From Dyadobacter subterraneus (lineage in GTDB: Bacteria; Bacteroidota; Bacteroidia; Cytophagales; Spirosomataceae): a stretch of 64,000 bases of DNA. The DNA is taken from assembly GCF_015221875.1 (NCBI RefSeq), contig NZ_JACYGY010000002.1:186001-250000 (forward strand), written 5' to 3'. The notes under the pieces were generated by a model, which made no database searches, was not told the origin of the DNA, and saw only the letters and a list, made by a program, of their open reading frames with translations. Positions 27,322-37,516 of this stretch are shown here, one piece after another. The position numbers and the translations under genes were made by a program. Every line of letters begins with the position of its first letter. Within the stretch, counting starts at the first letter, position 1.

Positions 27322-27358
27322 AAATGGCCATCACTGCATAGTGATGGCCATTTTTTTG
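27322..27358 (+). terminator. Strong rho-independent terminator after the cuproprotein-like gene
   Basis: A perfect 14-bp stem (AAATGGCCATCACT at 27322-27335, AGTGATGGCCATTT at 27340-27353) with a 4-base loop and T-run. Confidence 0.93.
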
Positions 27359-27420
27359 TTCAATATTAAGCAATAATATACCGATATTAACCTAATGTTT
27401 AAATCAAGTTTCATATAATA

Positions 27421-27445
27421 GGTAATTTTAGCATATTTAATTACC
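27421..27445. promoter_or_regulatory. Inverted repeat upstream of AraC gene, possible autoregulatory site
   Basis: GGTAATT (27421-27427) and AATTACC (27439-27445) form a 7-bp dyad with an 11-bp spacer, 26 bp before the start of the AraC gene. AT-rich dyads can occur by chance, so this is tentative. Confidence 0.4.
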
Positions 27446-27471
27446 GAACATATAATAAAAATTAGCCCGTT

Positions 27472-28350
27472 ATGAAAGTTGTCCAATTCACTATTCCGGT
27501 TGCTCAGGAAAGTACTGTTGTAGTGCAGGATAATATCATCCCGCATTTCTATAATCACCTGCACCGGCATCCGGAAGTTCAGATCACCTGGATAAAAGAA
27601 GGAGAAGGAATGCTCATTGCCGGAAATTATATGCAGCGTTTCAAATCGGGTGACGTCTATATAATCGGGGCAAATCAGTCGCATGTCTTCAAAAGCGACG
27701 ATGCTTATTACGACCCTTCGCAAAATAAAATTGTACACGAAATTTCATTTTTTTTCAATCCGGACCATCTTTTTCAGAATTTGTTACGGCTTCCGGAAAT
27801 GGGAGCTATCAGGAAATTTGTTGAGGGCGTGCATAATGGCCTGCAGATTCAAGAGGCCTCTTATGAATTGGTAAAAAAGACAATGACTGAAATAATGGAA
27901 AAAGCGGGCAGTTTGAGAGTTGCTGCATTTATTGAACTGCTCAATCTCTTTTCTACCCTAAAAAATCTTAAACCATTATCGACTAATAATAACGAACAAA
28001 TAATGTCCGATGTGGAGGGAATCCGGATGGATCAGATTTTCCAGTTTGTTGTAGGAAATTATAAAAACCATATTACCTTAAATGAAGTTGCTTCAATCGC
28101 GAATCTTACTCCACAGGCTTTTTGCCGTTATTTTAAAAAACATACGGGCAAAACGCTGATCAGCTTTTTGAACGAAGTACGGATTAATGAAGCTTGTAAA
28201 ATCGTGGTTTCGGGCAAATTCGACAGCTTTTCCGATGTCTCTTACAAAACAGGATTTGATAATGTTACCAATTTCAACCGTGTTTTTAAAAAGACAATCG
28301 GGAAATCACCGCGTGAATATCACCGCGATTTTTTCAAAAAACTTCTCTAA
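27472..28350 (+). CDS. AraC family regulator with cupin sensor, paralogue of the 18039 regulator
   Basis: 292 residues. The N-terminal cupin part includes PHFYNHLHRHPEVQITWIKEG and DVYIIGANQSHVF. The C-terminal domain has both HTH units: LNEVASIANLTPQAFCRYFK and SDVSYKTGFDNVTNFNRVFK, then KSPREYHRDFF. It shares most of the DNA-binding domain pattern with the AraC protein at 18039-18899 (FCRYFK, NEVRI, NFNR.FK, PREY). Separated by a strong terminator from the cuproprotein-like gene and convergent with the M61 peptidase gene (21 bp between stops). Its target is unknown. Confidence 0.9.
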   Translation: MKVVQFTIPVAQESTVVVQDNIIPHFYNHLHRHPEVQITWIKEGEGMLIAGNYMQRFKSGDVYIIGANQSHVFKSDDAYYDPSQNKIVHEISFFFNPDHLFQNLLRLPEMGAIRKFVEGVHNGLQIQEASYELVKKTMTEIMEKAGSLRVAAFIELLNLFSTLKNLKPLSTNNNEQIMSDVEGIRMDQIFQFVVGNYKNHITLNEVASIANLTPQAFCRYFKKHTGKTLISFLNEVRINEACKIVVSGKFDSFSDVSYKTGFDNVTNFNRVFKKTIGKSPREYHRDFFKKLL

Positions 28351-28371
28351 AATATTCCGTGAAACGGGATT

Positions 28372-30174
28372 TTATTTCACCCAGTCTTTGAGAATAGCCG
28401 CCTGCAATTTATCCGGATTGGGAATTGGAGTTATAGCAAAAGAACGTTCAGATTTTGTTCCTAAAACAATCGGATAAGAAATTTTGGTATCATTTTTTAT
28501 CAGGTTCAGATTCATTTTATCTCCGGCTTTTTTATCCGCAAAAATATAGGCAATGTCAGTTTCCGAAGCCGGTTTTCCATCAACATCAACGATTACATTC
28601 CCACGACGGACACCTGCTTTCCATGCCGGAGAATCCCAGTCAACACTTGAAACTTTCAGACTATCATTTTCAAGTTTTGCTTTTATACCCGAATAAGCGC
28701 CTGGCAATTGTTTCGGCGTTACATCAATATTCAGTCCCGCATAATTGAAATATTTTACATAATCCAGTTCCTTGGTGGTATATACGTAGTGAAAAATTTC
28801 ATCCAGAGAAGCGCCTGCAACTTTCTCACAAACCTTTCTGAATTCCGTTTCTGTAAAACCACGATTCTGTTTTTGGTAAAAATCCTGATACAAAGTGCGC
28901 ATCACATCATCCAGGGATTTTTTATTATTTGTTTCATGTCTGATCTTAAAATCCAGCATTAAACCAACAATCGGCCCTTTGATATAGTAAGAAATCGTTT
29001 TGTTGAATTCATCATTAACTCTCCCGCTCGGTCCATCTGACCATGTTTCTGCACTGGCTTGTGCCAAGGATTGATACAATCTTCCTGGTTGCGTTTCCAA
29101 CGCCAGAATTAAGGATTTGAAGGCATCTAAAACTTGTGTCTGGGTCATCAGACCTGCCCTGTTTAAAATTGGGTATTCGTAATAGACCGTCACCCCTTCC
29201 GAAACCCAAAGCATATTGGTTTTGCTTCCTTTATCATAATTAAAAGGACCCAATTCAACAGGACGAATTCTTTTTACATTGTAATGATGAAAATATTCAT
29301 GCGTCAAAAAACTCAATATCTTGATACGTTTTACCGGATCATTAAGCAGTTTTCCATCAAAACTTACAGCCGTTGAATTTAAATGTTCAATACCTCCGCC
29401 TCCCGGCCCGATAGCCAAAAATGTGTAATGTTTGTAAGGAATATCGCCGATCAAAGCAGAGGCGGCTTCAACCATTTTTTTGATATCCTGCATAAATTTC
29501 ACCTTGTCGAAATCGCCCATTTTATAACCTATAAAACGATGGGGAATTCCTTTAACTTCGAATGCCGGCAATTCTTCCAGATTTCCCATTAAAATCGGAC
29601 TGTCGTAAAGTATATCAAAATCGGGAGCAGTATAGGTAAAATTCTTTCCTGGTACTAAATCCAGTCCGGTAGCTACATCTTTCCACTTATCAAAAGGCTT
29701 AATCGTTACCTCGGCAGGCCTTTTTATCTCGTTTTCAAGATACATACATAAGCCGGCAGGAATGATGTATCCATGTTCCTCATCAACAAAACTGGTTCCA
29801 ACAAATTCTCTTGTTGTCAAAACATCATATTCAACATGTAAGGAAGTAGCTTTTGCCTTCTCCACATGCCATTCATTTTTACCTTTTTTATCAAAAAACA
29901 ACTTATTTCCTGCCTGATCTGTAACTTGAAAATTGCTCACAAATGATTCAAAATCCATGATCTGGTAATATCCAGGCGACCACGCCGGCATTTTCAACCT
30001 GGATGTTTCATGTGGACCGACCTTGCATTCCATCACAACATGAAAAGTATGATTCGCCGGATTGGGAATCGTTATCGTAAATTGGACAGGATCCTGCGTC
30101 TGAGCAAAAATCAGTAACGATTTGAGTATAAAAACAGTCAGGAAAATCCATCGAAACAGGGTATTACTTTTCAT
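28372..30174 (-). CDS. M61 family metallopeptidase (glycyl aminopeptidase type) with PDZ domain
   Basis: 600 residues with a signal peptide (IFLTVFILKSLLIFAQTQ). Domain order: N-terminal beta domain, gluzincin catalytic domain with the zinc motif HEYFHHYN around residue 291, and a C-terminal PDZ domain (SSVDWDSPAWKAGVRRGNVIVDVDGKPASE). A downstream Glu in LWVSEGVTVYYEY is the expected third zinc ligand. M61 enzymes are secreted or periplasmic aminopeptidases with preference for N-terminal Gly or Ala. That suits a Gly/Pro-rich peptide diet, matching the hydroxyproline locus further along. Confidence 0.92.
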   Translation of the reverse strand: MKSNTLFRWIFLTVFILKSLLIFAQTQDPVQFTITIPNPANHTFHVVMECKVGPHETSRLKMPAWSPGYYQIMDFESFVSNFQVTDQAGNKLFFDKKGKNEWHVEKAKATSLHVEYDVLTTREFVGTSFVDEEHGYIIPAGLCMYLENEIKRPAEVTIKPFDKWKDVATGLDLVPGKNFTYTAPDFDILYDSPILMGNLEELPAFEVKGIPHRFIGYKMGDFDKVKFMQDIKKMVEAASALIGDIPYKHYTFLAIGPGGGGIEHLNSTAVSFDGKLLNDPVKRIKILSFLTHEYFHHYNVKRIRPVELGPFNYDKGSKTNMLWVSEGVTVYYEYPILNRAGLMTQTQVLDAFKSLILALETQPGRLYQSLAQASAETWSDGPSGRVNDEFNKTISYYIKGPIVGLMLDFKIRHETNNKKSLDDVMRTLYQDFYQKQNRGFTETEFRKVCEKVAGASLDEIFHYVYTTKELDYVKYFNYAGLNIDVTPKQLPGAYSGIKAKLENDSLKVSSVDWDSPAWKAGVRRGNVIVDVDGKPASETDIAYIFADKKAGDKMNLNLIKNDTKISYPIVLGTKSERSFAITPIPNPDKLQAAILKDWVK

Positions 30175-30233
30175 GTTCAGGAAAAAAAATAATTAAAGGG
30201 ATAAGTATAAAGCAAGCATTTGTCAGACCGTTT

Positions 30234-32402
30234 TTAATACAATAAACGCTCACAACTCTTATTTTTAAGTTTTACCAGGTAAAACAGAGAGGTTTGATGT
30301 ATTTCCGCAATATTATTTTCGGGTACAAATTCTTTCAGCAAAGTTGCATCGTCGCACAAAACATAATCATAGCAAAAATCTTTTTGTGCGTTTTTCAATT
30401 TCGTAAATTCTCTCATATATCGGATGTATTCCATCTGACCCGGGTCTTTCAGTTTAGTCGCAACAGCACTCCAATAATGATAAAAGCCGTTTCCTCTTTT
30501 AAATAGCACCCCGATATTTTTATTATCGCCACTAATGTATTGCAGTAAAGGTTCAAAACCGTAATAATTTTCCAAATGACTCAGGAAGTACGCCTTTGTC
30601 TTACTGGTACCAAACACTGTTGCTGATTTATCATCATCATAGTATCCGGCTTTTTCAAAAATATCAAAAATTTTCACACGCTCTTTATAACCTGGCAATT
30701 GTTTAAGTGTATGACAATTATCTTTCCCCGGAAAGTTATAATATGTCCCTAGACTTGCCTCGTAATTTTTCGCCTGTAAACTGTCTGTAACGCAAAAACC
30801 AACAGGAATATGAGCCAGTGCTTTCTTTGTAAAATAGCCGATCGGGATCAATGCCTTATTTGGGTTTCCAACAACGAATACAGTGGAAATGAGCATTAAA
30901 GGGATAATAAGATAAACTGTTTTCCACTTCAAAACTTGTGTATAAACGTAAGCAATCAATATAGCACCCATTGCGAAAAACGGCATATGCGTACGCGTGC
31001 TCCACAACTGAAACTTTAAGAGCGAACAAAATAATACAAATCCAAGTATAGAAAATAGCCAGAACCATTTGAAATTTCTTGCTCCCTTCACAAACAATAA
31101 AGCTATGGTGGCGAGTAACATCAACCATAGATGTATGGTATTGGGCACCATATCTTCATGAACCGAATAGCGGACAGAAAACGGATCCAGCCTTAATGCC
31201 AGATCATCAATTTCAACATCAATTGCGTTATGAAAATTAAGAATTTTGGAAGTCAAAAATTCGTTGAAACCCGTACTGGGAAGTCCGAGATGCAACCCTA
31301 TATTTTTAACAATTCCCGATATCGCAAAAGTGACTGAATGTTTATCGACCGGAATTTTTTCTGCAAAAAGCGTTGAGTTTTCCGGCGGACTCATCACATT
31401 TCCAAATAGCTGATAGTTTCGGTAAAAAAACGGCGTGAATGTAAAAGCCAAAATTACCAGCGCCAATACCAAAACCTTTGCAGCATATAGAAATCCGTAT
31501 TGCAACAAAATTCGTAGGGCAAAAAAGACGGTAAACGGGATAGCAAAAATAAAGACCGTGTATTTTGTAAACCCTCCAAAAGACAGAGACAACAGCATGA
31601 TCACCAGAGTGAGCCAGGATTTTTTTTCGAGAAGGTCAAACCCTGAATTTACAAATACTATAAAGAAAAAACAGGCAACGTAATCGACCTGAGCACTTGT
31701 ACTTTCGAAAATACCGATTGGAAGTGTCAGTAAAAATATGATGGACAATAGCTGTCCGTTTTGTTTCAACCCAAACCTTTTTGCCAACAGGCTTATTCCC
31801 GCCAAAGATCCCAGAAAAGAGCCAAACTGCACCAATCCGGCAAAATAATCGGAACCAGAAAGCAAAACAGTATCCAGCACTATATATTCCGCAAAGACAT
31901 TCAGATAGAGCTGCTGAATATGAACCGTTGGAAAATGATCAAGATTTCCATTATTGATCCAGTAAAGAATCCGGTTAAGGTGGTAGCTGTGTGCGTCGAA
32001 ATTGTTAGGTGGAGAATAAATGGCTAAAAACAATAAAGGAAGGATAAAAAACACTATTGCTGCAATAGAAATTATTTTATTGTTCCGACTTATTCCTTTT
32101 AAACGGATGGCATTATTTATACTGGATAATTCAGAAAAATCCAGTTTCCCGGTGGATTTCCAATAAACCATCAACGCGGATAATCCCAAAACGTCTCCCA
32201 ACCAGAAAAACCGCGCTGAGGTAGAATTAAGCGCATCGAAAAAAGAAAAAACTTCGTTGTAAACAAATATCAATGCCGCGTTAGCGACAAGAGAAAATAT
32301 AAAAGAAAGCCGAATTTTGGTATATAACCCATTTATTGCTGATGTTAGAAAAAAGAGGCCAAATGTTAAAAAAACTGATAACAGGAGTAAACAAAAACTC
32401 AT
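30234..32402 (-). CDS. Polytopic membrane protein, GT-C glycosyltransferase-like
   Basis: 722 residues with roughly 11-13 hydrophobic segments in the first ~530 residues and a soluble C-terminal ~190 residues. The first large loop contains SPPNNFDAHSYHLNRILYW, which resembles the acidic-residue loop after TM1 in GT-C (PMT/ArnT-like) glycosyltransferases that use lipid-linked sugars. Other family signatures are weak, so the function is tentative; it could be a surface-polysaccharide or protein glycosylation enzyme. It is followed downstream by the M61 gene (59 bp spacer, same strand), but a functional link is not evident. Confidence 0.65.
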   Translation of the reverse strand: MSFCLLLLSVFLTFGLFFLTSAINGLYTKIRLSFIFSLVANAALIFVYNEVFSFFDALNSTSARFFWLGDVLGLSALMVYWKSTGKLDFSELSSINNAIRLKGISRNNKIISIAAIVFFILPLLFLAIYSPPNNFDAHSYHLNRILYWINNGNLDHFPTVHIQQLYLNVFAEYIVLDTVLLSGSDYFAGLVQFGSFLGSLAGISLLAKRFGLKQNGQLLSIIFLLTLPIGIFESTSAQVDYVACFFFIVFVNSGFDLLEKKSWLTLVIMLLSLSFGGFTKYTVFIFAIPFTVFFALRILLQYGFLYAAKVLVLALVILAFTFTPFFYRNYQLFGNVMSPPENSTLFAEKIPVDKHSVTFAISGIVKNIGLHLGLPSTGFNEFLTSKILNFHNAIDVEIDDLALRLDPFSVRYSVHEDMVPNTIHLWLMLLATIALLFVKGARNFKWFWLFSILGFVLFCSLLKFQLWSTRTHMPFFAMGAILIAYVYTQVLKWKTVYLIIPLMLISTVFVVGNPNKALIPIGYFTKKALAHIPVGFCVTDSLQAKNYEASLGTYYNFPGKDNCHTLKQLPGYKERVKIFDIFEKAGYYDDDKSATVFGTSKTKAYFLSHLENYYGFEPLLQYISGDNKNIGVLFKRGNGFYHYWSAVATKLKDPGQMEYIRYMREFTKLKNAQKDFCYDYVLCDDATLLKEFVPENNIAEIHQTSLFYLVKLKNKSCERLLY

Positions 32403-32473
32403 AAATGTTTTGTAGAGGATTATTTATACAGCTTTAAATATTGAATAATGATTTGAAGATAACAGGTATTAAT

Positions 32474-32499
32474 AAAAAAGGCTCCAATCAGGAGCCTTT
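32474..32499 (-). terminator. Terminator downstream of the decayed Rpn gene
   Basis: AAAGGCTCC (32477-32485), 5-base loop, GGAGCCTTT (32491-32499). Read on the minus strand the stem is followed by TTTTTT, so it terminates transcription coming from the Rpn pseudogene. Confidence 0.85.
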
Positions 32500-32527
32500 A
32501 ATTTTTCTGGGTGTGTATAGACATTTT

Positions 32528-33408
32528 TTATTTCAATGTTCTCCGAACTTTAATCACAAACTTTTCGGTCACATTAGCAAAGTTCGAAATTTCAGCAACG
32601 GTAAATCGTTTGGCCAAAAGAAGATTTTTGACAAATTCTTCCTTTGCAATATCAATTCCTTCATTCTTAGCTTGTTCCAGCACCATTTCTCTTATGCCCA
32701 TGGATTTTCTGTTTTCGGTGAAGACATTAATTTCCTGATCAAATTTAACATTATATTCGGAATCGGCAAAAGTTATATATCGTTGTAAAAAATCAGAACG
32801 TCATCAATTTTCTTCTTTGGTATCTTTTTCAAAAGCAAATTCTTAGCCATTGAAAATTTCAGATTATAAAGACTTTCGTCGTTCAACTTTTTCTTTTTCA
32901 ATGCCAGTATGGCCGTTAAAATTACGACTGCAAAAGGATTATCGTCCTCAAACAACAACGCTTCGTCCTAGTCTATAATTTTATAGCTATTAAATTGAAA
33001 AGTAAGTTTCGTTCCAAGGTATTCATATTCGTAAACGCTCGGATTGAAATCTTTGTCGGCATCTGTGAAAAGCGCAATACTTGTAATACGTTTCTCATAT
33101 CTGTCCAGAATCCGGTAAAAATAAGTAAACATCCGCTCACCAAATTTCTTATCCTCGTAGCCCTGAACTTCAATATGAACAAGTATCCATTTTTCATCAC
33201 CGGTTTTAGAAAAAACTTTAACCAGTTTATCGACAAATTTCGGATCCTTAACCTGTTCGCTCGGAAAAAGTTGTTCAAGCTCTTTATCCAAAAACTCAAA
33301 TCCTTTTTCCAGATCAAACAGAGTCTCTGCATCTTTAAAGAAAAACTTTAAAAAATCTGTAAATATATTCTCTAAAATACCTTTCCATAGTGTGTCATTT
33401 CTTTTCAT
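32528..33408 (-). pseudogene. Decayed Rpn family / PD-(D/E)XK nuclease family transposase-like gene
   Basis: Three reading-frame pieces join into one ~293-residue protein. Start ATG at 33408 gives MKRNDTLWKGILENIFTDFL. The nuclease core has KWILVHIEVQGYEDKKFGERM (E-x-Q catalytic pattern). Frame 1 meets an in-frame TAG at 32968-32970 directly after SYKIID and then continues DEALLFEDDNPFAVV, so one nonsense change (possibly CAG to TAG) is enough. A second lesion lies at a six-base A/T run (32787-32792): adding one base reads IFLQRYITFADSEYNVKF and continues to the stop at 32528-32530, including the usual C-terminal tail KNLLLAKRFTVAEISNF. Rpn proteins are linked to recombination and occur in many copies. 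This copy is probably dead. Confidence 0.85.
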
Positions 33409-33603
33409 CCCAAATGTTTTATAGTGTGTATGTGGCCAAAATATCCGCTGCAAATTTCATCAACCTTCTTAAATAAAAGCCTACGAAAAACGGCTTAGTT
33501 TATTCAATCTTTGAATAATTATTCGTCAAATTCTTCATCCTGTGGTTTTACAGAAAATACGATGTAATTTGGTAATTGAATATTTCGCGCTAAACCTACT
33601 ATT

Positions 33604-36600
33604 TTGAATAAGCTAACAAACCCGATCTGGAAAATCAGTATTGATACCGGCGGCACTTTTACAGATTGTCTTGCGACAAGTCCGGATGGCATAATCACCA
33701 GAATAAAAGTTCTCAGCTCTGCACGTTTACGGGGAAGAATTATTCGTAAAACGGAGCCTTCTACTTATGCGTTTGAATCACCCTGGAAATATGATGACGA
33801 TTTATTGGTTGGATACCAAATAAAAATTCCAGGTAACGAGACCGCCGCTTTTCTGGTTTCCCTGGATCACGAAAAAGGTTTATTAACGCTTGACAGGGAT
33901 ATTTCTGAAATTACAAATCTGGATTTCGAATTATTCAGCGGAGAAGAAGCACCGATTTTAGCTGCAAGATTATTAACCAAAACACCTTTAAAAAATCCGC
34001 TTCCAGCACTTGAAATGCGACTCGGGACAACCAAAGGAACGAACGCATTACTGGAAAGAAAAGGCGCAAAAACCTTACTGGTTGTCACAAAAGGATTTAA
34101 AGATTTACTTTATATTGGCAACCAGCAGCGACCTTCACTTTTCCAACTAAACATTCCTGAGCCAAAATTGTTATATCATGATGTCATCGAACTTCATGAG
34201 CGACTTGATGCAGACGGTAACATTATCAAAGAACTGGAAAGCACAGATTTCAGTCTTTTTCCTGGAATCCATTTTGACTCTATCGCTATTTCTCTATTGC
34301 ATTCATACCAAAATGATCAGCATGAAACTGCCATAGCATCCGCTTTTAAACAAAACGGCTCTAAATATGTTTCTGCCTCATCCCAGCTTTTCCCTTTTTC
34401 GCATTATCTGAGAAGGACCCAAACCGCTGTCGTTAATGCCTATCTGGATCCGGTTTTAGACCAATATCTAAATAATATTATAAATGCGCTGCATGATGGC
34501 AGTCTGAAAATCATGACCAGCACCGGAAGTTTATCCGAGCTAAATGGTTTTAAAGCAAAAGACAGTTTATTGAGCGGACCGGCTGGCGGAATGGTGGCAG
34601 CTACGAACGCTGCAAAGCGTCTGGGTTTTGCCAAAGTATTAACCTTTGACATGGGTGGCACCAGTACGGATGTGGCCAGAATTGACGGCGAACCTGAACT
34701 GAAATACATTACGGAAATAGACGGAATCGAATTTCACAATCCAACTTTGGCCATAGAAACCGTTGCAGCCGGCGGAGGTTCTGTCTGTTGGTTTGATGGT
34801 TTCACATTGCAGGTCGGCCCTGAAAGTGCAGGTGCATCACCAGGTCCTGCATGTTATGGCGCAGGTGGGCCATTGACAATTACGGATGTAAATCTGCTGT
34901 TGGGAAAGATGGACGCAGCAAAATTCGGAATTCCAATTCGGCCGGAAGCTGCCATCGAAGCATTGGAAAAACTACAAAAAAGTATTTTTGACAAAAATGG
35001 AAATTCGCTTTCAGCTCATGAAATACTGATTGGACTTGAAAAAATTGCCAATGAAAAAATGGCAGATGCGATTCGAAAAATTTCGGTTGAAAAAGGAATA
35101 AATCCATCTGATTATGCTTTAATAACTTTTGGAGGCGCCGGAGGTTTGCACAGTTGTCAACTGGCAGATTTATTAGAAATCCAAAGCGTCATTATTCCTT
35201 ATGACGCCGGACTTTTCAGTGCCGTTGGTATTGGAGAAGCGTTGATCAGTACGATTGTTTCAAAACAGGTTTTGCTTGCCTGGACAAAAGCGGAGTCACA
35301 AATTGAGATCTGGAAAAATGATTTATTGAAAAATGCTTCCATTGAACTAAACAAACAAGGCGTAAAAGATTTTGAAATTGCGTTTTGCTCAGTTTTCTTA
35401 CGTTTTGCTGGACAGGAAAATACAATTGAAGTTCCAATCGAAGGCGATCAGATCATTGAAAAATTTAAAAATGCATATACTTTGCAATTTGGTTATTATC
35501 CTGAAAACGCTATTATTGAAATAGAAAGTATTCGATTGAAAGTTCAGGAAAAGACTGCAAATTCTTCCTCCATCGTAGTAAAAAAAGATGGCTTGTCAGT
35601 AGAGCCGCTACGAGAGGTTAGATCAATTTTCAATTCAACCAATGAAGAAAACTCCATTACTGCTGATTTGTATGAATGGGATGTTTTGGAGACCGGTCAT
35701 GAAATTCCTGGGCCTTCTATTTTGTTGAATAATACTTCAACAGCATATATTCCCAAAGGCTGGAAATTGGTTATTCAGGAAAATAAAGATGCTGTTGTTT
35801 TTAAAACAGAAAGTCAGAAAACAGTATCGGAAGATCATAGTGAAGAAGTTTCATTACAACTTTTTACCAACCGGTTTAAAGCCATTGCCGATGAAATGGG
35901 CGTTCAGCTTCAACGCACGGCTTTTTCTGTTAATGTAAAAGAACGACTGGACTTTTCCTGTGCGCTTTTGGATGCAGAGGGAGAATTGCTTGTAAATGCA
36001 CAACATATTCCGGTGCATTTGGGAAGTATGGGAATTTGCGGAAGGTTGGTTCGCGAGGCAATTCATATCGGGCCGGGCGATGTAATTATTACTAATCATC
36101 CTAAATATGGCGGCTCGCATCTGCCGGATATAACGTTAATAGCTGGTGTTTTTACCGATTCAGATGAATGTCTTGGATATGTAATTAACCGGGCGCACCA
36201 TGCTGAAATTGGCGGAAAAACACCAGGTTCTATGCCGCCGGATGCCACTTGTCTGGCGGAAGAAGGAGTAGTGATCCTACCTCAATATTTAGTTAAAAAT
36301 GGCGAATTTCAATGGGAAGCAATTCGTGAGCTTTTCACTAATTGTACTTATCCGACGCGAAATTTTTTGTCAAATGAAGCCGATATTATTGCAGCTTTGT
36401 CTGCACTAAGAAAAGGAAGTCAGCAGTTGTTAAAACTGGTTGAAATCCACGGAATCAGTACGGTTAAAAAATACATGGGCCTGCTGAAAGCAAGTGCAAT
36501 TCTGCAACTGGAAATTGCATTGAAACCTTTGGAAGGAAAGAAATTTGAAGCAACAGAATTCCTCGATGATGACCATCGGATTCAGGTTTCTATTTCAATT

Positions 36601-37380
36601 TCAAAAGAAAAACAGGTTTTTGATTTCACTGGCACATCGTCAGTTCATCCCAATAATTTAAATGCTAACATTTCCATTTTACACAGCGCCATTCTTTACG
36701 TTTTGAGATTACTCATAAACAAGGAGGTACCGCTGAATGATGGATTGATGAAAAAGGTAGAAATAATTCTGCCTGATAACAGTTTTCTTCATCCTGATTT
36801 TTCTGATGATCCGTTAAAATGTCCTGCTGTCGTTGGAGGAAATACAGACGTCAGTCAACGGCTGGTGGATACTATATTGAAAGCATTTGAACTCGCTGCG
36901 TGCAGTCAGGGAACCATGAATAATTTTCTGTTTGGAAACCAGGACTTCGGATATTATGAAACAATTGGCGGCGGAGTTGGAGCGGGAAAAGGGTTTAATG
37001 GAAGAGCCGCAGTGCATCAGCATATGACCAATACCCGAATTACGGATCCGGAGCAATTGGAAAGAAAATATCCTGTGCGTTTACTTGAATTCGGCATACG
37101 TAAAAATTCAGGAGGCGACGGGAAATTTAGTGGCGGTGATGGTATTATTAGAAAGGTAGAATTCCTTGAACCATTGCAGGTAACAATTCTCGGTCAACAT
37201 CGGAATTACGCACCTTATGGATTGCATGGTGGTGAAGACGGAAAAACGGGTCAGCACACATTAACTACAAAAAATCATATTACCACAAAACTGCCCGGAA
37301 TATGCAGTCTGGAAGTTCAGACAGGCGATATTTTAACAATCGAAACCCCCGGCGGCGGCGGATACGGTGCGTCGGTTTAG
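33604..37380 (+). CDS. 5-oxoprolinase-type hydantoinase (HyuA-HyuB fusion)
   Basis: 1258 residues, close to the length of ATP-dependent 5-oxoprolinases. The HyuA half has WKISIDTGGTFTDCLA, LRLGTTKGTNALLERKG-like sequence and LTFDMGGTSTDVARI (ASKHA ATP-binding motifs). The HyuB half starts near residue 750 (LFTNRFKAIADEMGVQLQRT) and ends TIETPGGGGYG. The enzyme opens pyroglutamate to glutamate with ATP in the cytoplasm; hydantoin substrates remain possible. The only plausible start is TTG at 33604, because a TGA stop lies 30 bases upstream and no ATG or GTG falls between. An Nramp-like transporter follows. Confidence 0.88.
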   Translation: MNKLTNPIWKISIDTGGTFTDCLATSPDGIITRIKVLSSARLRGRIIRKTEPSTYAFESPWKYDDDLLVGYQIKIPGNETAAFLVSLDHEKGLLTLDRDISEITNLDFELFSGEEAPILAARLLTKTPLKNPLPALEMRLGTTKGTNALLERKGAKTLLVVTKGFKDLLYIGNQQRPSLFQLNIPEPKLLYHDVIELHERLDADGNIIKELESTDFSLFPGIHFDSIAISLLHSYQNDQHETAIASAFKQNGSKYVSASSQLFPFSHYLRRTQTAVVNAYLDPVLDQYLNNIINALHDGSLKIMTSTGSLSELNGFKAKDSLLSGPAGGMVAATNAAKRLGFAKVLTFDMGGTSTDVARIDGEPELKYITEIDGIEFHNPTLAIETVAAGGGSVCWFDGFTLQVGPESAGASPGPACYGAGGPLTITDVNLLLGKMDAAKFGIPIRPEAAIEALEKLQKSIFDKNGNSLSAHEILIGLEKIANEKMADAIRKISVEKGINPSDYALITFGGAGGLHSCQLADLLEIQSVIIPYDAGLFSAVGIGEALISTIVSKQVLLAWTKAESQIEIWKNDLLKNASIELNKQGVKDFEIAFCSVFLRFAGQENTIEVPIEGDQIIEKFKNAYTLQFGYYPENAIIEIESIRLKVQEKTANSSSIVVKKDGLSVEPLREVRSIFNSTNEENSITADLYEWDVLETGHEIPGPSILLNNTSTAYIPKGWKLVIQENKDAVVFKTESQKTVSEDHSEEVSLQLFTNRFKAIADEMGVQLQRTAFSVNVKERLDFSCALLDAEGELLVNAQHIPVHLGSMGICGRLVREAIHIGPGDVIITNHPKYGGSHLPDITLIAGVFTDSDECLGYVINRAHHAEIGGKTPGSMPPDATCLAEEGVVILPQYLVKNGEFQWEAIRELFTNCTYPTRNFLSNEADIIAALSALRKGSQQLLKLVEIHGISTVKKYMGLLKASAILQLEIALKPLEGKKFEATEFLDDDHRIQVSISISKEKQVFDFTGTSSVHPNNLNANISILHSAILYVLRLLINKEVPLNDGLMKKVEIILPDNSFLHPDFSDDPLKCPAVVGGNTDVSQRLVDTILKAFELAACSQGTMNNFLFGNQDFGYYETIGGGVGAGKGFNGRAAVHQHMTNTRITDPEQLERKYPVRLLEFGIRKNSGGDGKFSGGDGIIRKVEFLEPLQVTILGQHRNYAPYGLHGGEDGKTGQHTLTTKNHITTKLPGICSLEVQTGDILTIETPGGGGYGASV

Positions 37381-37384
37381 ATGA

Positions 37385-37480
37385 CACAGAGAACCACAGA
37401 ATTAAGAGAGGTGCACAGAGTTTTTTCTTTATCTCAAAACAAACCTCTGTGTATCTCTTTTTTCTCTGTGGCACTCTGTG
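37385..37480. repeat. Large imperfect inverted repeat with CACAGAG boxes
   Basis: Two 36-bp arms (37385-37420 and 37445-37480) are reverse complements with several mismatches, each bounded by CACAGAG / CTCTGTG and containing CCACAGA. It lies between the oxoprolinase and transporter genes on the same strand, with the transporter starting 36 bp later. It looks like a dispersed palindromic element and may attenuate or process the shared transcript. Confidence 0.75.
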
Positions 37481-37516
37481 TAATCTCCCTTTTCACTCCT
37501 TGTAACACAAAAATAA

